Origin: Linnemannia schmuckeri
Lineage: Eukaryota > Mortierellomycota > Mortierellomycetes > Mortierellales > Mortierellaceae
Length of the DNA: 64,000 nucleotides
Assembly (NCBI GenBank): GCA_029449235.1
Contig: JANATG010000003.1
Location: 2,170,001-2,234,000 of the forward strand
Reading direction: 5' to 3'
Position 1 is the first letter of the stretch. Each line of letters opens with the position of its first letter. A model generated the notes under the pieces. It was given only the letters and a program-made list of their open reading frames with translations. It was not told the DNA's origin and ran no database searches. This document shows positions 12,483 through 22,884 of the stretch, one piece after another. Both the position numbers and the translations under genes were made by a program.

Positions 12483-13069
12483 TGCGAAGTCTGATTTCAA
12501 GTTGTCGGGTTGGCTGGTTGCTGGATGTTGAATGAAGTAAATGTAAGAAACGAGAAGAAAAAAAAAAAGAAAAAAAAGGAAAGGGTGATGTGAAGAAGCA
12601 AAAAAGGAGGTAGTAGGCGTGCGATAAAGAAAAAGACGAACAAGAAAAAAAAAAAAAAAATGTTATGACTCGACTCTTTTTTATCCTTTGTTATCAATTA
12701 TTATTTTTTTCCTCTCCCTTTTCTCCCTCTCCCTTTCCTCTCCTTCCCCTCTCCCTCTTCTCTCTCTGGATTGAGCACCATGTTATTTCGAAGAAAATCC
12801 CCGACAGGGCCCCACGGAAAACTCTGCTAAAAAACCAATGACCGCATAACCAAGAGTGATTGGCCGACAAGGTTCAATTCAATCCAACACAAATTCAGTT
12901 TAATCAATACGAACGCCACCATCTTTTCCATTTTGCAGTTGCTTGACTCACACTTACAATGATGATCTTGATAGAGAGCATTGCGTGCATTCGTGTTTTT
13001 ACTTCCTTTTGCTCTTGTCGTCATTCTTACACTTAAAGGTACAAAACTAAAACTAAATAACGCTCTCTG
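12483..13069. other. HIS1 promoter region
   Basis: A 587-bp gap between HIS1 and the aspartic protease, both on the minus strand. It holds A-rich and T-rich runs just upstream of the HIS1 ATG, a C/T-rich block (12710-12770) and the TGACTCA site at 12944. No gene seen. Confidence 0.6.
12944..12950. promoter_or_regulatory. Gcn4/CPC1-type site (TGACTCA) upstream of HIS1
   Basis: Perfect heptamer 462 bp upstream of the HIS1 ATG, in the gap between the protease stop and HIS1. Spacing suits an upstream activating site for general amino-acid control. Confidence 0.55.
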
Positions 13070-14353
13070 CTAATTGACGGCAAGGGGCGCAATTCCAATA
13101 CTAGGGCTTGTAGTCTGTGAAAATACGCAATAGTTATTCTTGATAAAAACATCCCCCAGGATCCACAATCCATACTTCCCGCCCTGAATGCCGGAGTAGC
13201 AATATCCACTTCCAACCTCCTGATAGGCGAGGTCCGCCAACGGGACATGGAAAGCACCTCCACCCATACTGAACGAGACTCGGTTCGCGCTATCACTGCG
13301 GACAGAACAAGGAACCAGCCATCCCACCTCAGGATCGTGCAGTGCTCCATCAATTCCCTCATGGATAGCCTGAGCAGCAGCCTCGTCAACAATTACCAAG
13401 GTAGTACCGGTGTCGATGATTCCCTCACCACCCTGTCCAAGAGACTGGCCATTGTAGAGTGTGTCTTTGATCGCAACCTGCCAGTACGCCTTGCGGATAA
13501 CAGGGACGTAGATTAAGGAACCTGTAAACTTTGACGAGTCGATCCCACCAAAGAGGTACTCGCCTCCCTTGCCATTGAACAGACGTTCCGAAGGCAAAAA
13601 GACTGACACCACAGGCTGAGCAAGTAGATCGGCCGCAATGACATTGTCAAGGAAAGTCTTGACTCCTTTGACAGACTCGATGGTGCTAAATCCAAGGCCG
13701 AACAAACCATCATCGGGAGACGATCCAAACTGAGCAGACTCGGCGGTGGCAAGACCAATGGTCTGGCGGACTTGGATACCACCAACGTCAATCATATCAG
13801 AGCCAAGAAAGCCAGAGGCTGTCGATCCATCGCCGTAGCTAATGCTCCATTGGCGCCCGTCCTTTTGATAGGTCGATGACTGGGCCGCATTGAAGCGTGT
13901 GTGCTTTCTGCAAGCAGCAGCGGTGCAGGTGCTTGAAGGGAACCAGATATCCGCCGATCCCTATTCGTAAAACGATGATTTATATAGGTGAACAGTCTTT
14001 GTCAGCCTTTCTCTTTCGACTTGTATACATAGTTGCAAATAGTAGACTAATATACATACGGTGTCGAAATTGAGCTTGAAGGACTGGGCAGGTGTGCCGA
14101 CTGAAACAGGACCAAAATACTCGAGGTCAGGATGAACATTGATCAGGGGAATCCTTCCAGCGGAAGCTGCAAGGACGTTTAGGCCAGGGTATCGGCGGTT
14201 CAACTTTGCGATCTGAGCTTGAGCGTCGGGCTTGAAGTGAGGGTTGCGTGTCAAAGGGACAACAAAGGCGGTGCGATTGTTAACGACGATAGGCAGAGCA
14301 TTGACCACCGTTAATGCTGCTCCAGCCAAGGAAACGAGAGCGAAAATTTTCAT
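13070..14353 (-). CDS. Secreted pepsin-like aspartic protease, A1 family (2 exons)
   Basis: Endopeptidase of the pepsin family, entering the secretory pathway. Exons are 14060-14353 and 13070-13960, with a 99-nt phase-0 intron, giving 394 aa. The N-terminus has a Lys-initiated hydrophobic signal peptide ending near residue 20 (VVNALP), followed by a basic propeptide. The first catalytic triplet, DTG, is split by the intron: FDT ends exon 1 and GSADIWFPSS begins exon 2, so the Asp is near residue 97. The flap SYGDGSTASGF follows. The second catalytic motif is IIDTGTT. Cys pairs flank the usual loops, and the end carries the ILGDVFIKNNYCVF pattern of the family. Length matches mucorpepsin-type enzymes. 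No C-terminal membrane anchor is visible, so export or vacuolar delivery are both possible. Confidence 0.94.
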
Positions 14354-14480
14354 TGTGCGCGTGAAGGTACAAGAGCGAGTGGATGCTAGAAAATCAAAGA
14401 TAGAGCGAGTTGGATGTGAGTGTGTGAGTGTGAGAGAGAGCTAGTTGAGTAAAGAAAAGTGGAGAGTAGAAAGAGGGACA

Positions 14481-14490
14481 ATATATTTAT
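14481..14490 (-). promoter_or_regulatory. Possible TATA box of the aspartic protease gene
   Basis: ATAAATATAT read on the minus strand, about 130 bp upstream of the protease ATG, a plausible distance for a fungal TATA element. Confidence 0.4.
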
Positions 14491-15462
14491 GGAATTTGGT
14501 GTCAAAGAGTCAAACAACGACAACCAATCCACCACGACTATTGACAGTGATAGCATAGTTCATTGTTGTTCCTGAACACTACCAAGGACAAACAGCGACG
14601 ATGCCCCTGAGCGACGTGGCACACATCAAAAAGGGGGACGAAAATGAAAAAGGGCCCATTGGCCGACAAGACACATGGTGGCAGTTATGATTTTTACTAC
14701 GTGTTGCCGCTATTTTAAGTTATGGACCTTACCAGGATGACTATCAACCTGGCGACACCGGGTTTGAAAAACAAAAGGCCAGTGATTTTCAGGGTGGCGC
14801 GTAAGGAGGTCATGAATGTCACTATTAATGCTTTTGTGAGAGTGTCGATTACATTTTTGTAGCTGCTTGAGCAATAGTGTTGCCGTCACCCCTGGATAAG
14901 AGAACAAGGGTTGTTGGTCACCAGGAGCTTCAACTCGAGGTCATGCAAAGCGAGTTGTAGTGCATGTCAACAAGGATAGACAAGAAGGATGAGAGCATGA
15001 GTGTGCACAGATCAGACGACTGATGGGGAAAAAGGGGCACCCGCCCTCCTTTTGCCTTTTGTAGGTTGATACGAAAACGCGAGTATGCCAGCTATCTCTA
15101 TGAGAGTTACAAACTGACCAACCAAGACGTGTTATTAAGATGCATAAATTAGGCAACGTGCGTAATGTAGCCGATTTCCATTACTTTTTTTTTTTTTTTT
15201 GCTGCTTGTTTTTTTATCCAAACATAACTCAGTTGTTCAACTCTTACACCAGCACATGCTTAGAAGATAGAGTAGTTGTACGACACCTGTAACTACTACT
15301 CCTACGCTGATCGCATTGTCAAGGACAAATCCAGAGTATGTACGGCTCTCACGCACACACATATCTTTATCTGAGGCCATGTCACCATTACTAACACTTC
15401 AACTTGTCAATGCTCGACAACTCTATAGCAATGAACTGGATTAGCTGACCTTTAAGAATAAA

Positions 15463-15496
<34 letters not shown>

Positions 15497-18087
15497 GTAC
15501 AGTAGCTTTGTCTTAGGCGCCAAGAGGTTATATGCAGGACTGAGGGCGCGGTCTTTCACATCATCGGAGACTCCTCGGACGGTCGCACCAAGTTGTTGAT
15601 AACAACACTATGCTTTGCCTTTTTCATTTTTACTGCAGTACGTAGATCCTTAGAGGTCTTCATCGTCTATGTGTCGTTGCTCTACTTATCTTGGTAGCAG
15701 GTCGCTCTTCTTGCCTTCTGGGACAATACAGACAGACTCCTATTCATAGTGGAGTAAGAAGGGTGTGTGCGTTGATTGGCTGGTGTGAATGTGAAGAAGG
15801 CGGTGAAGGGCAGGCATGTGTGTATATGATAAATGACAACAAATAAGGTGAAGGGAAAGAGTGAAGGGAAAAGGAGGTCAAGGAGGGGTGTAAAAGAGGG
15901 AGAGAGAAGAGAGACGGGATCCTATTGTCTACATTGAAGAGAGGGTCGATATCAAAGTCCTGGCTCTTTTTAATTTTTGTCTGCTCAATTATTTCCCACG
16001 CAAAACAAACAAACAACGGCCACTTGATGTTCATGCAAAGAGAAGGTGGCCTGGAGATCGGGGATGGCTAAAAAGAAGTGTTTCTAGTTCTGCTCCTTTG
16101 ATACCCACTCATACCTTACTCGGTCGAACCAAAGTGAACATCTCAAGAACAATTTTTTTTTGCGTGCTGTTTATCTCCGAACTGGCAGTAACTATCGATA
16201 ACACACATTTACAGCAAAAGGAGACAGTGAGGCGATGAATGAAGAGAGAGATAGAGTAATAGCAAGATCAAGTGCGAATGAATCAAGCGAGCTCTATCAG
16301 TTTCACTTGTCTTGATGACGACGACGAAAGAGAGACACACACATAATCTGTTATGATCGTTTCTTTTTTTTTTCTTCTTTCCTCTTTCTTCTTCTCCTGC
16401 CTTCTTTTAGCCTCCCTCTTCTTCCAGAGACCTATCCCCACCTCACCTCCCTCCCTCTGTTTTTCGACAACAGCCCCTCTTTGCCCCATTCTCAACATAC
16501 CAGCCCTCTTCGGTTCACGACTCCGTACTCATTCACTCTCCCTCAAAGAGTTATCCATGCTCCGACATCCCTTCTTCGCAAACGCAATCTCTATTTCTTT
16601 TCTTCGCTCGACTTTTTTTTCATTTTCAGTCTCGATTCCATGACCATTAATAAAGATCATGAAATAGTCTTGCTCCTTGTCTTCTTTTTTTTGTCTCGCC
16701 AATAACGCCGACACACCGCCAACAGCTTAGTAGTAACCAAATTATCATCCACAACTGTCGCTCTTTTCCATTGGTCGTTCCTACCGCCTCGCCTCAACTT
16801 GAACAGGTTGATACTCGGGGTTATGACCAATGCTCACTGGTATTCTTTTTGCGTTGCTTTATATCCTCATCTAGGTTAAGGGACATAGACTGATGAGGCA
16901 GTGGTCGTTTTTACTGTAGTTTGTTTCTACCTTCTACTCAGTATCTTTCTGCATGTTCTCTGCCTTATGTCTCCCAACTCTCTCCTTCCCTCGTAGGCAC
17001 TCTTTCATCGATTCTCTCCTTCCCACACACTCACTCTAGCTCCCTCCCTCCTGTACTCTCCTTTGCTCTCCCTCACAGGATCTTTATTGCTTTGCCCACA
17101 AACTCTATCCGTCCAGAGGTGCTCCATGTCCAGGGCGATCACTCAAACGATAAGGATCGTCGTTGTTGATAATGGATTCAAATTTCATAATAAGAGAGCA
17201 GGTACAACGCGCGATTAACCAAAGAATGGAGTCGTGAGTCTTTAGGTACAAATCAGTCCATCCTTTACAAGATATTTGTCCCCATGCTTTATTCTGTATG
17301 ATCATGGGGTGTGTGGAGTATGTGTTCGAACGAGAAAAAAGACACAAGGATGAGGAGGGTAACGGCTGTATACATAGCCCATTTCTTCGTTTTCTTTTTT
17401 GCTGTTGCTCTCTTTCTGTCTCATCCCGTAACCCTTCTTTATGCATACTTTTTTTTTTTTTTTTTTTTTTTTGCTTTTACACATTACCCCTCTTTCAGTT
17501 ATTACTCCGCCACGCACACCTACCCTTGTCCGCACTGGGCCTTTTCTTCTTCTGGTGTTCATCCCCAGCCAAGCTACCCCTCTTCAGCACCTCTCATCAG
17601 AGACAACTTTTCCACGACTCATCACGTCTCGTTCCTCATTCTCTCGATGACCAACAACCTATCTGATAAATATGTGAATGTAACAACAACTCCAATACAT
17701 CACTGCCATGGATACAAACTTTCACTTCAACAAAACCTCATCAGCAACATCCTCCCAACACCGCTCAAATTTACACTTCTTTCCTCCCTCTCGCTCCACA
17801 CTGACAGGATCACTCACTCGTTAGTCTTTAGCAACAAAGTAGAGGTCCTTTGCAAACATAAAATGAGACAGGGCGTTAAATGTTCTTTTTCTCACTCTGA
17901 CCAAAGAGGCTAAAAGTAGCCGAACAAACCAATAGTGGTGTAGCCTTGATGAAGATGCGAGTCAGAGCAAACTCTGGCGTAGTACTTTTTGGCGCACAAC
18001 AGTGGGGCAGCAGACTGCGCCCTCAGTGTTACAACAGAACAAACTAATAGCAAATGCAAACAAGAACACAAGATGATGAGCCTCTCT

Positions 18088-18090
<3 letters not shown>

Positions 18091-18127
<37 letters not shown>

Positions 18128-18152
18128 GCGACGGCGGCGGCGGCGGCGGCGG
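18091..18152 (+). repeat. (T)36 followed by a GGC trinucleotide run
   Basis: Thirty-six T bases from 18091 to 18126, followed directly by about eight GGC-type triplets to 18152. Low-complexity sequence, with no coding context. Confidence 0.85.
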
Positions 18153-19327
18153 ATGATATGATGGTTAAGGAAAAAATGCGCATGGTGCACAAAAAAGCAT
18201 AACCACTTTTCGCACGCGACTATACCTTCAACTGCTGGTTGCTAAACACCGAGAGTATGCTCATTTTTGATCCGAACGATTAAGGTGCGCAAATGTAGTC
18301 CTAGAACATAACATATTTTTCCTACCAGGTTGGAGACAGAGTGGTGAGTAGTGTAGGAAAGTGGGATGGAGGGTGTGGACTAAAAAGACTGGGCTGAATG
18401 GTCATTATTGCGACATGAAGAAAAAGAGGGACATTCAACTTCTTAATTCGGCACTCTTATTCACTTTCACTGATTTATTCACTCATATTCAGTACTATTC
18501 AAAAGAAAGCAAAAGGGAAAAGAACGAAAGGCTAGAAAAGAGACTGAAGGAGAGAGGCGACTACAAGATCCAGACCTTGCTCCACTCCTTGTCCATTTTT
18601 ATTTTCATCCGTCAGCCTTCCAATACCGGATACCCACTCACACATAACGGGACAAAAAATGAAGAGGGTAACTCGGTCAAGCCAATGTGAACATTTCTCC
18701 AAGGTTTTTTCTTTCTCTGCTTACTGCTGTTCTTTTCGCACTGGTGGCGATTATTGCTAGCAAACGTTTACAGCAAAAGATAAGGGAAATGAGCAGGGGG
18801 ATAGCAAGATCAACTACAAATAAAACAAATAAGCTTTATTTCTGTTCAACCTCAATGAAAAGGAGGAAAGAATGAGAGACAAACACAGACAGCATAGAAA
18901 AAGCACTCCAAATACACTTTGTTGTACTCTTCTCTTTCTTATTTCTTGTTTCTTGTTTCTTGTCTCTTATTTTTTATTTCTGCTTTCCTCCTTTCCCCTT
19001 CCTTCCATTGTAAGAACCCATTCTTCCTCTCGCAAGAACTCATCCTTACCCTCCCACCTTCCTCTATTATTTAAACAACAGTCCCTCTTTGCTCCACTCA
19101 CGGTGTAACCAACCTCGTTTTGCTCATAACTCAATACTCATCTCCTCTCCCTTAGGAAGTCGGCATTGCTTTTTCGCAGACTCGTCTTCTGCTTTTTTTT
19201 CTTTCTTTGCTCAACATTCTGATTTACAGAGTTACGGCTCCTTAAATAATCAATCAAAACTTATGACGGAGCCATCCTCCTTCTTGCTTTCATTGCCTCG
19301 TCAATAACATCAACACCCTCCCTCCCA

Positions 19328-19522
19328 ATCTCTCCCTCTCTCCCTCTCTTCCTCTTCCTCTCTCCCTCTCTCCCTCTCTCCCTCTCTCCCTCTCTCCCTC
19401 TCTCCCTCTCTCCCTCTCTCCCTCTCTCCCTCTCTCCCTCTCTTCCTCTCTCCCTCTCTCCCTCTCTCCCTCTCTTCCTCTCTCCCTCTCTTCCTCTCTC
19501 CCTCTCTTCCTCTCTCCCTCAC
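19328..19522 (+). repeat. C/T octamer minisatellite (CTCTCCCT with CTCTTCCT variants)
   Basis: About 24 near-perfect octamers on a pure pyrimidine strand. The reverse strand gives Arg/Glu/Gly periodic open frames, which are an artefact of the repeat. Long pyrimidine tracts with mirror symmetry can form triplex DNA. Confidence 0.9.
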
Positions 19523-20509
19523 TCACTCACCCACTTACTCACTCCTCTTTACATTCATTAACTCGCTACCTAATTAGCAGTTCTTGACAATAGTCTTTGC
19601 CCATTGTCCCTTTTGTTCTTCTGCTCATTCGCCTTTATCACTTATTACTCATCTCACTTTTGCATTCCTTCATGCCCCATCATCATTTCCGATTTCCATG
19701 TCCTTTTCTATCCACTCTGCCTTAGTATAAATAGACCACCTGTCCCCTTATCCTTGTTTCTCAGTCTGCAATTCAACTTGTCTTACCATCTGTTCTTCTA
19801 TTTCTTATTTTTTTGCTTACTCATTTTTCTTCCATAAATGAAAGCATAGAAAACAAACACACATCTTCTTAAGTTGTGTCTATTCATCGCATTGCAAACT
19901 CTACACCTCTTGTTACCCTCTTTCTACACCATCTCCTTGTTTACACGCCCGATCTCGCCTTGCGTCTTGGGCCAAGCCTTGACTCGCGGCTAGTTCTTAA
20001 GTAAAACTTTGTTTGCTATACACCTTGAGCATCTCCATTCGCATCTGGGACCAATTAAGATACTGCCAATCAGGTATGCCGCACTCCAAAGCATATCCAC
20101 TTTACTATTTTTCTATTCGTCGTGAATTCACCCTTTCTTATTCACATTTTTTTCTTTTACGCCACGAACTCTTTCACCCCTTATTCTTTATTATTTAGTT
20201 TGATTTCCCCTTTTGTCCCCCTTCGTCGCGCTCTTCGCGCTCTCTTTGTTTTGACCCTTTTCTCACACCCTCACCACCCTGACTACCATCCTTTCACAAA
20301 CTCTACACTATCGTCTACGATCTCTACAACCCTCCATTGGTTCCCGCTTTGTTTACGACACTTATGAGCGTACACCCCGAGTTAGCGTCCTTTTTTTATT
20401 TCTTTTTTCTTCCTCTTTTCTAAACCGCTGCCACCTTTGTTGTCCTTCTTCTCTCCACTCGCTTCCTACACCTCCCGTGTTGTAATGACCATCAAGATGA
20501 GTCCACCAG

Positions 20510-20607
20510 TGCAACGATTGGACCCCCGATTACCTTAATTAGATAAATAGACAACTGTTACCAAAGCACAAAGACAACTCTTCCTTCCACTCCTTACAAA
20601 AGTTGCA
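20510..20607 (+). repeat. C-family LTR, 98 bp (left remnant)
   Basis: Starts TGCAAC and ends GTTGCA. It has the same length as the LTRs at 22787 and 33673 and differs from the 22787 copy at about four positions. It is followed by the same primer-binding site and leader, so it is the 5' end of a truncated C-family element. Confidence 0.85.
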
Positions 20608-20742
20608 TGGTAGCAAAGGTTCACAACTCCACCAACCAGACCCCAGAACACGCAACACAACCCCCAGAACACCCAGCACAAACCCTAGACTCCTCCAGCT
20701 CTTCAGAAACCTCACCTAACACCTCCTCCATCCCCTCACTGT
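20608..20742 (+). mobile_element. Truncated C-family leader and gag start
   Basis: Homologous to 22885-23017 of element C. It begins with the TGGTAGCAAAG primer-binding site. An ATG formed by the last LTR base plus the first two PBS bases opens a frame whose Pro/Thr/Ser-rich start matches the C-family gag leader. Homology stops near 20742, after which the frame reads unrelated sequence to a stop at 20792. Confidence 0.7.
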
Positions 20743-21016
20743 CACGAGACAAGCTCGAGCTAAGGCTTGTTCTTGTGACTTCGCCCACCTAACAAGTATT
20801 AAAGAACTCTTACATAGTAAATTGATAGTTCTTTACTTGGTATCGCCAAATATATACATCTACCCCTTTTCTCATACTCAGTTTCCCTAGTCACTGATCA
20901 AGGTTCTTTCTATTGTTCTTTTATGCTCCTCGATCTGCTTTCTTGACAATACCGAGTCATACACTTACAGAACCTTGGATCAACCCTTGTTTGTCCTCTA
21001 TCTTTATACTTTAGTG

Positions 21017-21058
<42 letters not shown>

Positions 21059-21226
21059 GCTCTTTCACAACAAAAATCAAACCTCATCTTATTCCTTTAA
21101 AGCCTTTTCTCCTTTATTAGTACTTTTCCGCACACAAACCACCATTCTTCTACTTTCTGTATCAATCACAATGCTACCCGACGATGAGATCCTTACAGCC
21201 AATGCGCGCTTCCAAGCACTGATGAT
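20743..21226. other. Unassigned segment with (A)39 and a short interrupted open frame
   Basis: Contains an A run at 21019-21057, then a C/T-rich stretch leading to an ATG at 21171. That frame runs 18 codons (MLPDDEILTANARFQALM) and is cut at 21226/21227 by the candidate solo LTR. The context looks like a promoter plus the start of a gene or of another element's gag. I do not recognise the peptide. Confidence 0.35.
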
Positions 21227-21556
21227 TGTGATAGTATTATAGACAGCTCTCCTACCTCGCGGTCGCGCTTCCTACCTAACCACCCTTCATCTAACCGCCC
21301 TTCTCATCTAACCACCGCCCCATCTATCCACCGCCCCATCTAACCACCGCCCCATCTATCCACATCACCACCTAACCACATCACCACCATCCTGGAGCCC
21401 ATAACCTAGCATATATAAATACCCTAGCTTTCCTGTATAATAAAGATCATTCATTTCTAGCCTTTCCTTCTCATTTCTAGTATTTCCTTATTCCCTCTGC
21501 CATCCTTGTTTCTTCCTATCTCCGTATTCACACTCGATTGCTCTGTTGCTATTACA
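21227..21556 (+). repeat. Candidate solo LTR of a fourth family
   Basis: Begins TGTGATAG and ends CTATTACA, near-inverted termini like those of the other LTRs here. Inside are tandem CCACCGCCCCATCTAA-type units (about 21270-21390), a TATATAAATA box near 21413 and AATAAA near 21440, in the order expected of an LTR promoter and poly(A) signal. Flanks are atgat on the left and atgg on the right, so the target duplication is not clean. Orientation is assumed from the TATA-AATAAA order. Confidence 0.4.
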
Positions 21557-21560
21557 ATGG

Positions 21561-21605
21561 TGCAACTTTTGTAAGGAGTGGAAGGAAGAGATGTCTTTGT
21601 ATTTT
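21561..21605 (-). repeat. C-family LTR fragment (reverse orientation)
   Basis: Reverse complement of the last 45 bp of the C-family LTR (ending GTTGCA). It is cut where the element A LTR begins at 21606. It suggests that A inserted into an older C-family LTR, or that the two were joined by rearrangement. Confidence 0.8.
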
Positions 21606-21808
21606 TGCAACAGCAGAAGGTAGGACCAGTGAAAGCAGGGACAAGAGACGAGGATTGAAGCAGTGATGATTGATGTTATTACTATGGTACATCTATATAT
21701 ACAAGGGAGCAACTAGGTTTCTAGGTCTAGTATCATAGAAGAGTCAGAGGTGAATAAGAGTGATGAGAAATGACTAACTAAGGTGGACTTTAAACCTAAT
21801 ATGTTGCA
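21606..21808 (-). repeat. Element A 3' LTR, 203 bp
   Basis: Read on the minus strand it starts TGCAACATATTAGG and ends CTGCTGTTGCA. It matches the element D LTR (36909-37111) along its full 203 bp with one difference (G here, A in D). A purine-rich tract (AGAGGGGAAGG) at 21809-21819 lies directly upstream on the minus strand, as expected of a polypurine tract. Confidence 0.92.
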
Positions 21809-21830
21809 CCTTCCCCTCTTAAAAAAAATC

Positions 21831-22786
21831 CTATCTTCTAAGGCCATGGTCATGCTTGTACTTATTGAGGATCGTCTTGCAGTGAGCCAAGTGATCCTCA
21901 GGTTCCCATGTCCAATCTTCTCGCGGGAAACCTTGCCACTGAACAAGGTACTCACGCCGCCTATTGTTAATCCTGTGCTCCGCTATTCCTTCGACCTCAT
22001 ACTCTTCCTCATCCTCGACGATCTCTGGTGGTGGTCGTGCTGGTGTTCGCGATCCGAGTGCTGGGGGTGATGGGTAGTAGTGGCGGAGTCGGTCGACGTG
22101 AAAAACTGGATGGATCTTCATAGTGGGAGGCAGGTCAAGGCGGAAGGAAACTGAAGACAACTGTTCAACAATGGAGTGGGGACCAGCAAAACGAGCGAGG
22201 AGCTTTTGTGAAGTGCGGGTACGGTCAGCGGGAAGAGTGATGTTCTCGAGGTTGAGAAGGACCTGATCGCCAATCTTGAAGTCATGGTCGCGGCGACGGG
22301 TGTCTGCGGCGGTAACTTGTCGCTCCTGAGCAGCAGCAAGGGCTTCCTTGGCCAGAATGAGAGCTTTGCTCTGTGATCGTACAAAGTCGTTGACCGCGGG
22401 ATTAGGACCGGGGGATGGGGTCAGCAGGGACATGGGGATATTGGGATGGTTGCCAGTGTTGAAAAAAAATGGTGTAACGCCTGAGGAGGTGTTGATAGCA
22501 TTGTTGACAGCAAACTCTGCCGCAGAAAGGAGAAGATCCCAGTTGGATTGACATTGGTCGACAAAGGAGCGGAGCATGGTGATAAGGGTGCGGTTGGCGC
22601 GCTCGGTCTGACCGTCTGTCTGGGGGTGGAATGCTGTTGACATTGCAAGGTGAACATCCAGCAGGCGACTTAGCTCCGTCCAGAAGCGGCTAGTGAACTT
22701 GGCATCCCTGTCGGAGACAATGGTGGTAGGGAGACCGTGGAGGCGGAAGACGTTGTCAAAAAAAATTCTTGCAACCTGTGAGGCGG
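21831..22786 (-). pseudogene. Element A: 3' end of gypsy pol (integrase and chromodomain), 5'-truncated
   Basis: Encodes the last part of a Ty3/gypsy polyprotein: the end of the integrase core (FHPQTDGQTERANR), the GPF/Y-like region (PPTMKIHPVFHVDRLRHYY) and a C-terminal chromodomain (EYEVEGIAEHR through WEPEDHLAHC). The frame is open to a stop at 21831. It is cut at 22786, exactly where the element C LTR begins, so gag, protease, RT and RNase H are missing. The nucleotide sequence is nearly identical to 35929-36884 of element D, in opposite orientation. Chromodomains are thought to steer integration to heterochromatin (family knowledge). Confidence 0.92.
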
Positions 22787-22884
22787 TGCAACGATTGGAC
22801 CCCCGATTACCTTAATTAGATAAATAGACAACTATTACCAAAATACAAAGACATCTCTTCCTTCCACTCCTTACAAAAGTTGCA
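22787..22884 (+). repeat. Element C 5' LTR, 98 bp
   Basis: TGCAAC...GTTGCA termini, very short for an LTR. Two differences from the 3' copy: G versus A after CCCCC, and C versus G in the AGACATC segment. Confidence 0.92.

Larger units (their letters stand above)
14354..20509. other. Gene-poor 6-kb spacer with homopolymers and simple repeats
   Basis: No open frame here has convincing protein composition. Most are Ser/Leu/Phe-rich products of C/T-rich DNA. T runs occur near 15185, 15465-15494, 17450 and 18091-18126, the last followed by a GGC trinucleotide run. A C/T octamer minisatellite lies at 19328-19522. Two blocks, about 16090-16740 and 18620-19310, look like diverged copies of each other. 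The protease promoter occupies the left end. Confidence 0.6.

Noticed and set aside
19290..19526. Arg/Glu/Gly periodic minus-strand frames
   Set aside because: Direct translation of the C/T octamer minisatellite.
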